A stretch of 13,621 nucleotides of DNA. Origin: Dehalococcoidia bacterium. Its GTDB lineage: Bacteria > Chloroflexota > Dehalococcoidia > Dehalococcoidales > UBA5760. Within the stretch, counting starts at the first letter, position 1. Each line of letters begins with the position of its first letter. The stretch spans positions 1 to 13,621 of the forward strand of contig DUEB01000010.1 in the NCBI GenBank assembly GCA_011176655.1, given 5' to 3'. The notes beneath the pieces were generated by a model that was not told the DNA's origin, made no database searches, and saw only the letters and a list, made by a program, of their open reading frames with translations. Position numbers and translations under genes: made by a program. Of this stretch, positions 1-7,013 are shown piece by piece.

Positions 1-56
1 GGTTGGATTTGGAAAGCCCAGCCCTGGACGGTCGGCTGGCTTACCCGGCGAGTTAG
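1..56 (+). other. Possible C-terminal tail of an upstream gene (frame uncertain)
   Basis: The left edge holds short open stretches that may be the end of a gene starting outside the window. The frame starting at base 3 ends in TAG at 54-56 and reads LDLESPALDGRLAYPAS, with codons typical of the neighbouring genes. The frame starting at base 1 stays open to a TAA at 142-144, which would overlap the next gene by 16 bases, but its start is very Trp-rich and looks less protein-like. I cannot decide between them, and neither is recognisable. Confidence 0.25.
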
Positions 57-128
57 CCCGGCTTTAAGCTATGGCTACCTGCGTGGGAAATACACGGTGA
101 GCGAGACTTTGATGTCGGAGGCGGCCCT

Positions 129-980
129 ATGTCGGACAGGGTAAAGATAGCGGCGGTCCAGATGGAGCCCAGGTTGATGAATAACCGGGAGAACCTGGTG
201 AGCATTATAGGAGGGGTGAGCAAGGCGGCGGCTAACCGGGCTAACCTGGTAGTATTCCCTGAGTGCAGCCTGACCGGTTACATCTTCCACAGCCGGGAGG
301 AGGCGCTGCCTTTTGCCGAGACGGTACCCGGGCCGAGCACCGAGGAGGTCGCTTCCCTGTGCCGGGAGCTCGGGGTCTATGTCGTCTTCGGTCTTCTCGA
401 AAGGGAGGGCGACCGGCTGTTCAATGCCGCCGTCCTGGTCGGGCCGCAGGGGCTCATTGCGGGGTATCGCAAGAACCACCTCCCCTTTTTGGGCATCGAC
501 CGCTTCTGCAACATGGGGGACCGGCCCTTTGAGGTGCACCGGACCCCGATAGGTAATATCGGGATTTATATCTGTTATGATATTGTCTTTCCCGAGAGTT
601 CCCGGGTGATGACCTTGATGGGGGCTGATATCTTGGCCCTGCCCACCAACTTTCCCCAGGTGCGTCGGGAAACGCTGGCTACCTATGTAGTTAACGCCCG
701 GGCTATTGAGAATCGAGTCCACATGGTAGCGGCCGACCGGGTGGGCAGTGAGCGGGGCTACTCCTTTGCCGGGTTGAGTAAGATTGTCAGCGCTTCGGGC
801 AATACCCTGGGCCTGGCCAGCCCGGATAAGGAAGAGATTATCTACGGTGAGGTCAGTCTGGCGGCAGCCCGAAAGAAGCGCCTGGTCGTTATTCCCGGCG
901 AGTATGAGCTGGATTACATAAAGGACCGCCGGCCAGAGCTGTACGGTTTGATTACTGAGCCTGGTTCGGGGGACGCTTAG
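129..980 (+). CDS. Nitrilase-superfamily carbon-nitrogen hydrolase (amidohydrolase)
   Basis: A 283-residue single-domain member of the nitrilase superfamily, which hydrolyses non-peptide C-N bonds in amides, carbamoyl compounds or nitriles in the cytoplasm. The Glu-Lys-Cys catalytic triad is visible: Glu45 in FPECSLTGY, Lys115 in YRKNHLP and Cys149 in YICYDIVFPE. Length matches the family norm (260-300). The second conserved acidic position after the Lys appears to be Asp (GIDRF, about residue 124) rather than Glu. ATG 129 is preceded by GGAGG at 117-121 with a 7-base gap, and there is no other in-frame start back to the stop at 54-56. The substrate cannot be told from sequence: N-carbamoyl amine, omega-amide or aliphatic amide are all possible. 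It reads in the same direction as the tRNA and oxidoreductase genes that follow, but a separate strong promoter at 1031 divides it from them. Confidence 0.9.
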   Translation: MSDRVKIAAVQMEPRLMNNRENLVSIIGGVSKAAANRANLVVFPECSLTGYIFHSREEALPFAETVPGPSTEEVASLCRELGVYVVFGLLEREGDRLFNAAVLVGPQGLIAGYRKNHLPFLGIDRFCNMGDRPFEVHRTPIGNIGIYICYDIVFPESSRVMTLMGADILALPTNFPQVRRETLATYVVNARAIENRVHMVAADRVGSERGYSFAGLSKIVSASGNTLGLASPDKEEIIYGEVSLAAARKKRLVVIPGEYELDYIKDRRPELYGLITEPGSGDA

Positions 981-1030
981 GGGTGGCTTGTCCCCGGCGA
1001 CACAGGCCGCCGCTGGCCGTCGTTCTTAGC

Positions 1031-1059
1031 TTGACTTTTCAGCCGTCCGTTCTTATAAT
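1031..1059 (+). promoter_or_regulatory. Strong sigma-70-type promoter for the tRNA-Thr/tRNA-Tyr unit
   Basis: The -35 element TTGACT (1031-1036) and a perfect -10 TATAAT (1054-1059) are separated by the ideal 17 bases. Transcription would start near 1066, about 35 bases before tRNA-Thr. The 13 bases AGCTTGACTTTTC (1028-1040) recur exactly in the promoter before the second tRNA-Thr (4057-4069). Confidence 0.8.
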
Positions 1060-1100
1060 TTCAGTTGGTTAGCTTCTGAGGGAAGGCTGCGAGAGGTGGC

Positions 1101-1173
1101 GCCCGAGTAGCGCAATGGTAGCGCAACCGACTTGTAATCGGTAGGTTAGTGGGTTCGAATCCCCTCTCGGGCT
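1101..1173 (+). tRNA. tRNA-Thr (anticodon UGU)
   Basis: A complete cloverleaf can be folded. The acceptor stem GCCCGAG (1101-1107) pairs with CTCGGGC (1166-1172), and the D arm contains GCGCAATGGTAGCGC. The anticodon stem ACCGA/TCGGT encloses the loop CTTGTAA with anticodon TGT at 1133-1135. The T arm carries GTTCGAATC. The discriminator is T1173 and no CCA is encoded. It reads ACA threonine codons. It is followed 26 bases later by tRNA-Tyr, the same order as thrU-tyrU upstream of tufB in enterobacteria. Confidence 0.95.
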
Positions 1174-1199
1174 GTTCTTTTATCCCGGTAGTTATGTTG

Positions 1200-1287
1200 G
1201 GAGGGGTGCCGGAGTGGTTAATCGGAGCAGTCTGTAAAACTGCCGCCTGGAAGGGCTACGCAGGTTCGAATCCTGCCCCCTCCACCA
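1200..1287 (+). tRNA. tRNA-Tyr (anticodon GUA), CCA encoded
   Basis: A class II tRNA with a long variable arm. The acceptor stem GGAGGGG (1200-1206) pairs with CCCCTCC (1277-1283), followed by discriminator A and an encoded CCA (1285-1287). The anticodon stem GCAGT/ACTGC flanks the loop CTGTAAA, with GTA at 1234-1236. The T arm is GCAGG-TTCGAAT-CCTGC. The variable arm forms a GCC/GGC-type stem, as expected for bacterial tRNA-Tyr. It probably shares the promoter at 1031 with tRNA-Thr. Confidence 0.95.
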
Positions 1288-1469
1288 TACCCCGGCTCGG
1301 TATTCCGGGTGCTCATGAGTGATGACCGGGGAGCCCTGCATAGCATTTAGAAGATGTCCCCTTGGCTAAACTGAGGCTTCCCGCTTTCCTTTTCGTTAAG
1401 ATACCTGAATTCGCAGTCTGAGTGGCGGCTGGTCATCTTCGGTAAAGGTCTGGAGAAATAGAATTGCGA
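1288..1469 (+). other. Non-coding spacer between tRNA-Tyr and the Fe-S gene
   Basis: I see no gene here and no remnant of a tRNA-Gly, which occupies this place in the enterobacterial thrU-tyrU-glyT-thrT-tufB unit. The only structure is CCCCGG (1290-1295), which can pair with CCGGGG (1326-1331) or partly with CCGGG (1305-1309). There is no T-run after either arm, so it is at best a weak processing or end signal for the tRNA transcript. Confidence 0.4.
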
Positions 1470-1475
1470 TATAAT
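1470..1475 (+). promoter_or_regulatory. Candidate -10 element before the Fe-S/oxidoreductase pair
   Basis: A perfect TATAAT lies 30 bases before the start codon at 1505. No convincing -35 hexamer is seen 16-18 bases upstream, so an activator may be needed or the match may be chance. The pair could instead be read through from the tRNA promoter at 1031. Confidence 0.3.
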
Positions 1476-1504
1476 ACTCCGGTAACTATGCGGAGGCTTA
1501 GCCG

Positions 1505-2038
1505 ATGCCCCTGAAGCTGACGGTGATTCCGGAGCAGTGCTGCGGCTGCCGAATCTGTGAGCTGGTATGCGCTATTGAGCACTTCGGGGTGAATAATCCC
1601 AAGAAATCGGCGGTCCGGGTGCTCAACATCTATCCCCACCCGGTGATAAGAATGCCCGTGGTGTGCAGTCAGTGCCGGGTGCCCCTGTGTGCCCAGGTCT
1701 GTCCTACCGATGCCCTGCGCTGGGTTGAAGGCGTGGTGCAGCTGGAGCCCTCAGAGTGTATCGCCTGCTATAAGTGCGCGGAGTCGTGTCCCTTCGGGGC
1801 GATATATGTCCATGAGGACTGCGAACTGCCTATCAAGTGCGATATGTGTGGCGGCGACCCGCAGTGTGTTAAGAAGTGTCCTACCGGGGCCCTGCGGCTG
1901 CTCCCCGAGGCTGCCCTGGGTGAGTCCAAGCGGCTCGATAATATATTGAGCTACACGGCGATGAAGGAGATTGAGCTGTATGAGGAGGGTGAGAAGAAGG
2001 TGATTCGCTATGCCGAGGTGGGCAAGGAGGAGCTGTGA
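1505..2038 (+). CDS. Four-cluster [4Fe-4S] electron-transfer subunit (DmsB/HycB/AorA type)
   Basis: A 177-residue ferredoxin-like protein that should carry electrons to or from the oxidoreductase encoded next. Sixteen cysteines fall into four four-Cys groups: 12/15/18/22, 54/57/62/66, 85/88/91/95 and 112/115/121/125, with CP motifs after the clusters (CPTDAL, CPFGAI, CPTGAL). This is the layout of DMSO-reductase beta subunits and of the small AorA subunit of Aromatoleum-type aldehyde oxidoreductase. No signal peptide or membrane segment is seen, so it is cytoplasmic. ATG 1505 follows GGAGG (1492-1496) at 8 bases. Its stop codon overlaps the next start by four bases (GTGA), which indicates translational coupling and a 1:1 complex. 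No FAD subunit like AorC is present nearby, so ferredoxin or another carrier is the likely partner. Confidence 0.9.
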   Translation: MPLKLTVIPEQCCGCRICELVCAIEHFGVNNPKKSAVRVLNIYPHPVIRMPVVCSQCRVPLCAQVCPTDALRWVEGVVQLEPSECIACYKCAESCPFGAIYVHEDCELPIKCDMCGGDPQCVKKCPTGALRLLPEAALGESKRLDNILSYTAMKEIELYEEGEKKVIRYAEVGKEEL

Positions 2039-3870
2039 GTCTGAAGGGAGGCTACTTCAAGAAGGGCCTTTGGGTAGACCTTACCCGTGGCGCTATCGAG
2101 ACACGGGGTCTGGCTGATGCCTTCCTGGAGAGGTATATCGGGGGGCGGGGGTTTGGTGCCAAGCTCGTCTGGGACAACCTGAGAGAGCACGATTTCAAGA
2201 TAGACCCGCTCGGGGCTGAGAATCTCCTGGTGGTGGCCCCCGGCCCGCTGAGTGGCGTCTATTTACCGTCGTCGGGGAAGAACTCCTTCGTCGCCATCTC
2301 ACCGGCTACCGGTCTCTATGGTGATTCGTCCATGGGGGGTGGCTTCGGCGTCGAGCTGAGACAGACGGGTATTGACCTTCTCTCGGTTGCGGGCCGGGCC
2401 GCAGAGCTATCGGTCCTTTTTATCGATGGTGACGGGGCTAAGGTAATTCCCATGCCGGAGCTAAAGGGAAAGAGCTGTCTCCAGGCTGAGGGGCTGATTA
2501 AAGAGAGGCTTGGAAGTCACATTGTTCATATGGCTACCATCGGGGTGGCTGGTGAGAATATGGTGGGCTTTGCCTGTATTAGTGCGGACTGGGGTCGTAA
2601 CGCCGGCAGGACCGGGCTCGGGACGGTAATGGGCTCGAAAAACCTGAAGGCGATTGCCCTGCAGGGAAATAAAGACCTCCCCGTCTATGATATGTCGGGG
2701 CTGGTAGCCGAGGCTGACAAAGCCTACGGCTACATGAAAGAGCACCCGTTCTTCAAGATGTGGCAGAGGCAGGGCCTGATGAACGTTATTGATTATGCCA
2801 ATGAGACCGGGATTCTGCCCGCTTACAACTTCAAGGACAGCGTTTTTGCCCGGTACCAGCAGATTAACGGGACTACCATGCTGAATCACTATAAGATAGG
2901 CGATAGCGCCTGCTTTGCCTGTCCCATGTGCTGCGGGAATATCTGTCTCGTGAAGAGCGGGAAATACGTGGGCACGGTGGTTGAGGGGCCGGAATACGAG
3001 ACCTGCGCCATGCTGGGGCCGAATCTGGGCATTGACGACTTTGCGGCGGTGCTCTCGGCGGCCCGCCTTTGTGACGAGCTGGGCCTGGATACGATTTCGA
3101 CGGGCAGCATCGTGGCGGCGGTAATCGAGGGATACGAGAAGGGGATACTGTCGCTTGCCGACCTTGATGGCAGGGAGATTACCTGGGGGGATGACGACGC
3201 CATCCTGGAGCTGATTCGTAAAATCGCTCATCGCGAGGGCGTTGGCGACATCCTGGCCGGTGGCTCCCGCAGGATTATTGAGACCTGGCCGGAAATGGAC
3301 AAGGTCATTCTACAGGTAAAAGGGCTTGAGCAGTCGGCCTACGACAGCCGGGCCAGTATTTCCATGGCGCTGGCGTATGCCACCTCGGACATAGGGGCAC
3401 ATCACACCCGTGCCTGGACTATTGCCAAGGAGATGGAGGAAGGCAGCAACTGGTCGGATGACGAGCGGGTTGGTATCGTCATCTATCATCAGAAGCTGAG
3501 ACCGCTATTTGATATGTTCGGCGTCTGCCGCTTACCGTGGATTGAGCTGGGACTCAATGAGCTCCACTACGAAAGGTTTTATAACTGCGTCACGGGAGGG
3601 TCACTGTCCCTTGACGAGCTCCTGGAGCTGTCTAATGACGTGTACGATCTGACGCGCCTAGCGAATGTCCGCCTGGGCATGAGCCGCCGGGACGATAGTC
3701 TTCCCTACAAGGTGCGGACAAACCCGCCCCTTACCGGGCCCAATGCCGGTAAGGTGATAAATCAGGAGGATTTCCAGAGGCTGCTTACTCTCTACTACCA
3801 GAAACGCGGCTGGGACGAAAACGGAGTCCCTCCGGCCAGCCTGGCCGAGAAGTTTAACGACCGAGTTTGA
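2035..3870 (+). CDS. Tungsten-type aldehyde:ferredoxin oxidoreductase, catalytic subunit
   Basis: A 611-residue protein of the AOR family, which interconverts aldehydes and carboxylic acids on a tungsten (or molybdenum) bis-pterin site using low-potential electrons. N-terminal pterin-binding features are visible: YIGGRGFGAK (34-43), APGPLSG (68-74) and the hallmark GRTGLGTVMGSKNLKAI (190-206). The single [4Fe-4S] cluster should be held by Cys293, Cys296, Cys300 and Cys498 (CxxCxxxC plus FGVC). EGPEYET (317-323) and the His-rich GAHHTRA (454-460) lie where active-site residues sit in the family. Length is normal (600-620). The GTG start overlaps the Fe-S gene by four bases and has AGGAGG just upstream. 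No pterin-synthesis gene is in the window. The aldehyde substrate cannot be assigned; AOR, FOR, GOR and benzoyl-CoA-reductase-like (BamB) subfamilies need a tree to separate. Confidence 0.93.
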   Translation: MSLKGGYFKKGLWVDLTRGAIETRGLADAFLERYIGGRGFGAKLVWDNLREHDFKIDPLGAENLLVVAPGPLSGVYLPSSGKNSFVAISPATGLYGDSSMGGGFGVELRQTGIDLLSVAGRAAELSVLFIDGDGAKVIPMPELKGKSCLQAEGLIKERLGSHIVHMATIGVAGENMVGFACISADWGRNAGRTGLGTVMGSKNLKAIALQGNKDLPVYDMSGLVAEADKAYGYMKEHPFFKMWQRQGLMNVIDYANETGILPAYNFKDSVFARYQQINGTTMLNHYKIGDSACFACPMCCGNICLVKSGKYVGTVVEGPEYETCAMLGPNLGIDDFAAVLSAARLCDELGLDTISTGSIVAAVIEGYEKGILSLADLDGREITWGDDDAILELIRKIAHREGVGDILAGGSRRIIETWPEMDKVILQVKGLEQSAYDSRASISMALAYATSDIGAHHTRAWTIAKEMEEGSNWSDDERVGIVIYHQKLRPLFDMFGVCRLPWIELGLNELHYERFYNCVTGGSLSLDELLELSNDVYDLTRLANVRLGMSRRDDSLPYKVRTNPPLTGPNAGKVINQEDFQRLLTLYYQKRGWDENGVPPASLAEKFNDRV

Positions 3871-3877
3871 CACTTGC

Positions 3878-3906
3878 CGGCTGGGGGCGCGAACAGCCGC
3901 CTTCTT
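3878..3906 (+). terminator. Possible weak terminator after the oxidoreductase gene
   Basis: CGGCTG (3878-3883) pairs with CAGCCG (3894-3899) around a 10-base loop, followed by the pyrimidine run CCTTCTT. It starts 8 bases after the stop codon. The T-run is poor, so termination may be partial, and the run merges with a -35 element at 3905. Confidence 0.35.
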
Positions 3907-3934
3907 GACAAAACCACCTGAAACATCGTAATCT
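3905..3934 (+). promoter_or_regulatory. Candidate upstream promoter for the tRNA-Thr/tuf operon
   Basis: A perfect -35 TTGACA (3905-3910) lies 18 bases before TAATCT (3929-3934), which keeps the three most important -10 bases (TA and the final T). It would give a leader of about 160 bases before the second tRNA-Thr. With the stronger promoter at 4060 it makes a tandem pair. Confidence 0.5.
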
Positions 3935-4059
3935 ATGCTGGTAGTTAACTAGGGTCGCTTGTGACTTACCCTCACAATGGCAGTTGAGTATGTAGCCGCT
4001 GACCGGCGACCTCAAACTCGTTACCAGAGGTGAGGTTTCTAAAGGAACGTGGTTACAGC

Positions 4060-4088
4060 TTGACTTTTCGTTTTTGTTACCTTAATAT
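4060..4088 (+). promoter_or_regulatory. Promoter for tRNA-Thr(GGU)-tuf operon
   Basis: TTGACT (4060-4065) and TAATAT (4083-4088) are 17 bases apart, so the start would be near 4095, only about 9 bases before the tRNA. The 13 bases AGCTTGACTTTTC at 4057-4069 are identical to those of the first tRNA promoter at 1028-1040, suggesting common stable-RNA promoter control or duplication. Confidence 0.75.
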
Positions 4089-4103
4089 TAGCTACGAAAT
4101 CGT

Positions 4104-4176
4104 GCCCACATAGCTCAGTTGGAAGAGCACGTTCTTGGTAAGAACGGGGTCACCAGTTCGAATCTGGTTGTGGGCT
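4104..4176 (+). tRNA. tRNA-Thr (anticodon GGU)
   Basis: The acceptor stem GCCCACA (4104-4110) pairs with TGTGGGC (4169-4175), with discriminator T4176 and no encoded CCA. The D arm is GCTCAGTTGGAAGAGC. The anticodon stem CGTTC/GAACG encloses TTGGTAA with GGT at 4137-4139. The T arm is ACCAG-TTCGAAT-CTGGT. It reads ACC and ACU codons. It ends 22 bases before tuf and is presumably cut from the same transcript, as with thrT-tufB. Confidence 0.95.
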
Positions 4177-4198
4177 GAGGAATAAAGGGGGGTCTAAA

Positions 4199-5404
4199 AT
4201 GGCTAAAAAGAAGTTCGAGCGGACTAAACCACACTGTAATGTAGGTACCATCGGGCACGTTGACCATGGTAAGACAACGTTAACTTCGGCGATAACCCTG
4301 GTCTTATCCAAAGGCGGTGCGGCTACCGGCTTTCGCTCATTTGACAGTATTGATAATGCTCCTGAGGAGAAGGCCCGCGGCTTGACTATTGCCATCGCTC
4401 ACGTGGAGTATGAGACCGAGAAGCGGCACTATGCTCACATTGATTGTCCGGGCCATGCCGATTTTATTAAGAATATGATAACGGGGGCGGCCCAGATGGA
4501 TGGGGCGATACTGGTGGTCAGTGCCCCCGATGGGCCGATGCCCCAGACCAGAGAACATGTCCTGCTCGCCCGCCAGGTGGAGGTCCCCTCTATCGTGGTT
4601 GCCCTTAATAAGGTTGATATGATGGACGACGAGGAGCTCCTGGAGCTGGTGGAGATGGAGGTCAGGGAGCTGCTCAGTAAGTACGAGTTTCCTGGCGATG
4701 AAATACCGGTGGTGCGCTTGAGCGCTCTCAAGGCGCTGGAGTGCGGCTGCGGTAAGCGGGAGTGTCAGTGGTGTGGGCCCATCCTGAAGTTGATGGATGA
4801 GGTAGATAGATATATTCCGGTGCCCGCGCGGCCCAAGGACCAGCCCTTCCTGATGCCGGTGGAAGACGTTTTCAGTATCAAGGGCCGGGGCACGGTGGTT
4901 ACCGGCAGAGTGGAGCGGGGGGTGATTCATCCCGGAGATGAAATCGAGATAGTCGGGCTGCACCACGAGCCCCGCCGCACGGTGGCGACCAGTCTGGAGA
5001 TGTTTCATAAGTTCCTGGATGAGGCTGAGCCGGGAGACGCCGTGGGCACGCTGCTTCGGGGTATAGACCGGGATGAGGTGGAGCGGGGCCAGGTGCTGGC
5101 GGCGCCGGGTACCATCAAGCCACACGTCGAGGCGGAGGCCGAGGTCTACGTTTTGAGCAAGGATGAGGGGGGACGGCATACCCCCTTCTTTAACGGCTAT
5201 AAGCCCCAGTTCTATATCAAGACTACCGATGTTACCGGAAGTATCGGTCTGCCTCAGGGGGTGGAGATGGTGATGCCCGGTGACAATGTCAAGATGACGA
5301 TAAAGCTTATCTACCCCATGGCTCTGGAAAAGGGCTTGCGTTTTGCTATCCGGGAGGGAGGAAAAACGGTGGGTGCGGGCACGATTACCCGCATCATTGA
5401 GTAG
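4199..5404 (+). CDS. tuf: Elongation factor Tu
   Basis: EF-Tu (401 residues) brings aminoacyl-tRNA to the ribosome in a GTP-dependent way. G motifs are intact: GHVDHGKT (19-26), RGLTI with Thr63 (60-64), DCPGH with His86 (82-86), NKVD (137-140) and SALKAL (175-180). Domains 2 and 3 follow with conserved blocks such as [13 protein letters not shown] and [11 protein letters not shown]. Two things are unusual. The loop after SALKALE carries four cysteines (182, 184, 189, 192) in the order CxCxxxxCxxC and is about five residues longer than in E. coli. The hydrophobic-gate Ile of the GITI motif (Ile60 in E. coli) is Leu62. A GGGGGG ribosome binding site (4187-4192) precedes ATG. It is the first protein gene of the tuf-rpmG-secE-nusG-rplK run. 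Confidence 0.98.
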   Translation: MAKKKFERTKPHCNVGTIGHVDHGKTTLTSAITLVLSKGGAATGFRSFDSIDNAPEEKARGLTIAIAHVEYETEKRHYAHIDCPGHADFIKNMITGAAQMDGAILVVSAPDGPMPQTREHVLLARQVEVPSIVVALNKVDMMDDEELLELVEMEVRELLSKYEFPGDEIPVVRLSALKALECGCGKRECQWCGPILKLMDEVDRYIPVPARPKDQPFLMPVEDVFSIKGRGTVVTGRVERGVIHPGDEIEIVGLHHEPRRTVATSLEMFHKFLDEAEPGDAVGTLLRGIDRDEVERGQVLAAPGTIKPHVEAEAEVYVLSKDEGGRHTPFFNGYKPQFYIKTTDVTGSIGLPQGVEMVMPGDNVKMTIKLIYPMALEKGLRFAIREGGKTVGAGTITRIIE

Positions 5405-5406
5405 TT

Positions 5407-5574
5407 ATGGCTAAGAAGGCTGAAGCCAGGGTTATCATTCACCTTGCCTGTACCGAGTGCCGGGAGAGGACGTATACCACTACCAAGAACAAGAGGAATG
5501 ACACCCAGCGACTAGAGCTGAATAAATACTGTCCCCGCTGTCGGTCTCACCAGCTGCATCGAGAGGTGAAATAG
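5407..5574 (+). CDS. rpmG: 50S ribosomal protein L33
   Basis: A short gene (55 residues, [20 protein letters not shown] onward) for large-subunit protein L33. It is the zinc-ribbon form, with two Cys pairs at 15/18 (CTEC) and 42/45 (CPRC), and the typical TTTKNKRN and [10 protein letters not shown] blocks. It begins two bases after the tuf stop codon with no strong ribosome binding site of its own, so translation is probably coupled to tuf. Its place between tuf and secE is the standard bacterial order. The Cys pairs suggest a zinc-dependent variant; a zinc-free copy elsewhere in the genome would be common but cannot be seen here. Confidence 0.95.
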   Translation: MAKKAEARVIIHLACTECRERTYTTTKNKRNDTQRLELNKYCPRCRSHQLHREVK

Positions 5575-5597
5575 AACCGGGTGGTTGAGATTTAATC

Positions 5598-5825
5598 ATG
5601 GCAAAGGCTACGGTTACCACGACGACGACCAGAAGGGGCTTCTCGATACGCCGTTTCTTCGGCGATATTACCGCTGAGCTGAAGAAGGTGGTCTGGCTCC
5701 CCCCCCGCGAGGCTGCCTATTTGACGGGGGTAGTCATTATTGTCACGGTTATTGCCGGTGTGGCTCTGGGCTTCATAGACATGGGCTTTACCAACCTCGT
5801 TAATAATATCTTTCTGGGTGGTTAG
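5598..5825 (+). CDS. secE: Preprotein translocase subunit SecE
   Basis: SecE is the small clamp subunit of the SecYEG channel in the inner membrane. The protein (75 residues) has the short single-helix form: an amphipathic segment with the SecE signature ELKKVVWLPPREAA (27-40), then one membrane helix at about 41-63. The first dozen residues are a low-complexity Thr run (TVTTTTT) unlike typical SecE. A run of eight C (5699-5706) lies inside the signature. The ATG has only a weak upstream GGTGG-like site. It lies between rpmG and nusG, the usual order. Confidence 0.93.
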   Translation: MAKATVTTTTTRRGFSIRRFFGDITAELKKVVWLPPREAAYLTGVVIIVTVIAGVALGFIDMGFTNLVNNIFLGG

Positions 5826-5977
5826 TCGTCTGCCGGTTTCCGCAGTTTAGGCCGGCGTGGTCTCAAGGGGGTTATCAGGTAATAGGGCCTTCTGGGTGGC
5901 AGGATGCTGAGAGTCTTTAGGGAGCGCCTACCCCGATATGGTCTGGATATTTGGAAAGCTTGTTTCGGTGAGGTCTT

Positions 5978-6511
5978 GTGGAGGAGCAGTTAAAGCCCTG
6001 GTTTGTAATTCATACCTACTCTGGTTATGAAGAGCGGGTCAAGAAGAATCTGGCGCAGCGTATCCGGTTCATGGACTCCGATGGCGAGATTTCGCAGGTA
6101 GTCATACCTACCGAGGACGAGATTGAGGTCAGGGCCGGGAAGAAGCGGACGGTAAGCAAGAAGATACTACCCGGTTATGTCCTTATCCAGATGAGGATGA
6201 GTGACCAGAGTTGGAGGATTGTGCGCAATACGCCGGGGGTGACCGGTTTTGTGGGCAGCGGGGATAAACCGGTTCCGCTGCAGGAGGGTGAGGTCAGCCA
6301 GATCTTAAGGCAGATGGAGGCTGAGGCGCCCAAGATTAAGATTGGTTTCCGGGAGGGGCAGAGTGTTCGGGTGAGTGACGGCCCCTTTGTTGATTTTATC
6401 GGGGTGGTGGACAGCATAAATTCGGAAAAGGGAAAGGTGAAGGTGCTTCTCTCCCTCTTCGGTCGGGAGACACCGGTAGAGCTTGATTTCCTTCAGGTAG
6501 AGAAGCTTTAG
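5978..6511 (+). CDS. nusG: Transcription elongation/antitermination factor NusG
   Basis: NusG binds RNA polymerase and links it to Rho or to the leading ribosome. The 177-residue protein has an NGN domain (about 7-115; WFVIHTYSGYEERVKKNL, then KKILPGYVLIQM and RNTPGVTGFVG) and a C-terminal KOW domain (about 124-177; FREGQSVRVSDGPFVDFIG). Length is standard. The start is GTG at 5978: an in-frame TGA at 5969-5971 rules out any earlier start, and GGTGAGG lies just upstream. The 152-base gap after secE is longer than usual and holds no convincing gene. Confidence 0.96.
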   Translation: MEEQLKPWFVIHTYSGYEERVKKNLAQRIRFMDSDGEISQVVIPTEDEIEVRAGKKRTVSKKILPGYVLIQMRMSDQSWRIVRNTPGVTGFVGSGDKPVPLQEGEVSQILRQMEAEAPKIKIGFREGQSVRVSDGPFVDFIGVVDSINSEKGKVKVLLSLFGRETPVELDFLQVEKL

Positions 6512-6567
6512 CTCGCCAGGTTCCCGTTGTTCCGGGGCGATTCTAAAATTCTTTGGGGGAGACCGGT

Positions 6568-6990
6568 ATGGCGAAGAAGGTAAAGGCCATAATCAAGTTG
6601 CAGATTCCGGCTGGGCAGGCAAATCCAGCCCCGCCGGTAGGTCCGGCTTTGGGGCAGCACGGGATTAATATTATGGCCTTCTGTAAGGATTATAACGAGC
6701 GTACGGCGTCTCAGACCGGCACCGTTATTCCCGTTGAGATAACGGTCTTTGACGACCGTTCGTTTACTTTTATTACTAAAACACCGCCGACCAGCGATTT
6801 ACTGAAGAAGGCGCTGGGTGTGGAGAAGGGTTCTGGCGCTTCGGGACTGGAGGGGGTAGGGGTGCTTTCCCGGGCTAAGCTGCGGGAAATAGCCGAGCTT
6901 AAGAGTAAGGACCTGAATGCGACCAGTATCGAAGCTGCCGAGCGGATTATCGAAGGCACCGCCCGGAGCATGGGCATCGAGGTGGAGTAG
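6568..6990 (+). CDS. rplK: 50S ribosomal protein L11
   Basis: L11 (140 residues) binds 23S rRNA at the GTPase centre and is needed for RelA-type stringent signalling. The N-terminal [17 protein letters not shown] block and the C-terminal RNA-binding domain are present and full length. A TTG at 6553 is also in frame, but the ATG at 6568 follows GGGGGAG (6555-6561) at 6 bases and gives the canonical [12 protein letters not shown] start, so it is preferred. In nearly all bacteria rplA follows directly; here three metabolic genes (7014-10132) come between. Confidence 0.97.
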   Translation: MAKKVKAIIKLQIPAGQANPAPPVGPALGQHGINIMAFCKDYNERTASQTGTVIPVEITVFDDRSFTFITKTPPTSDLLKKALGVEKGSGASGLEGVGVLSRAKLREIAELKSKDLNATSIEAAERIIEGTARSMGIEVE

Positions 6991-7013
6991 CGACCTAAGG
7001 AGGTTGGTGTAAC

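Noticed and set aside
1288..1469. Search for a tRNA-Gly or its remnant between tRNA-Tyr and the Fe-S gene
   Set aside because: No T-arm (GTTCGAATC-like) or matching acceptor halves were seen.
2461..3231. Long minus-strand open frame inside the AOR gene, and similar ones inside tuf, the aldehyde dehydrogenase and the nitrilase gene
   Set aside because: They lie opposite clearly conserved genes, have no family features and reflect codon bias leaving the antisense frame open.
3977..4033. 18-codon ORF (MAVEYVAADRRPQTRYQR) in the spacer before tRNA-Thr(GGU)
   Set aside because: No ribosome binding site, very short, and located between tandem promoters of a stable-RNA operon; most likely chance.
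5699..5706. Eight-base C run in secE as a programmed frameshift site
   Set aside because: The zero frame gives a complete, normal SecE, and no downstream overlapping frame encodes a recognisable product.
5904..5993. 29-codon ORF overlapping the start of nusG (starts MLRVFRERLPRY)
   Set aside because: An AGG lies too close to the ATG, there is no recognisable similarity, and nusG has its own ribosome binding site. A regulatory upstream ORF is possible but unsupported.
6553..6567. TTG start giving rplK five more residues
   Set aside because: The sequence there is the ribosome binding site for ATG 6568, and the shorter form matches the canonical L11 start.
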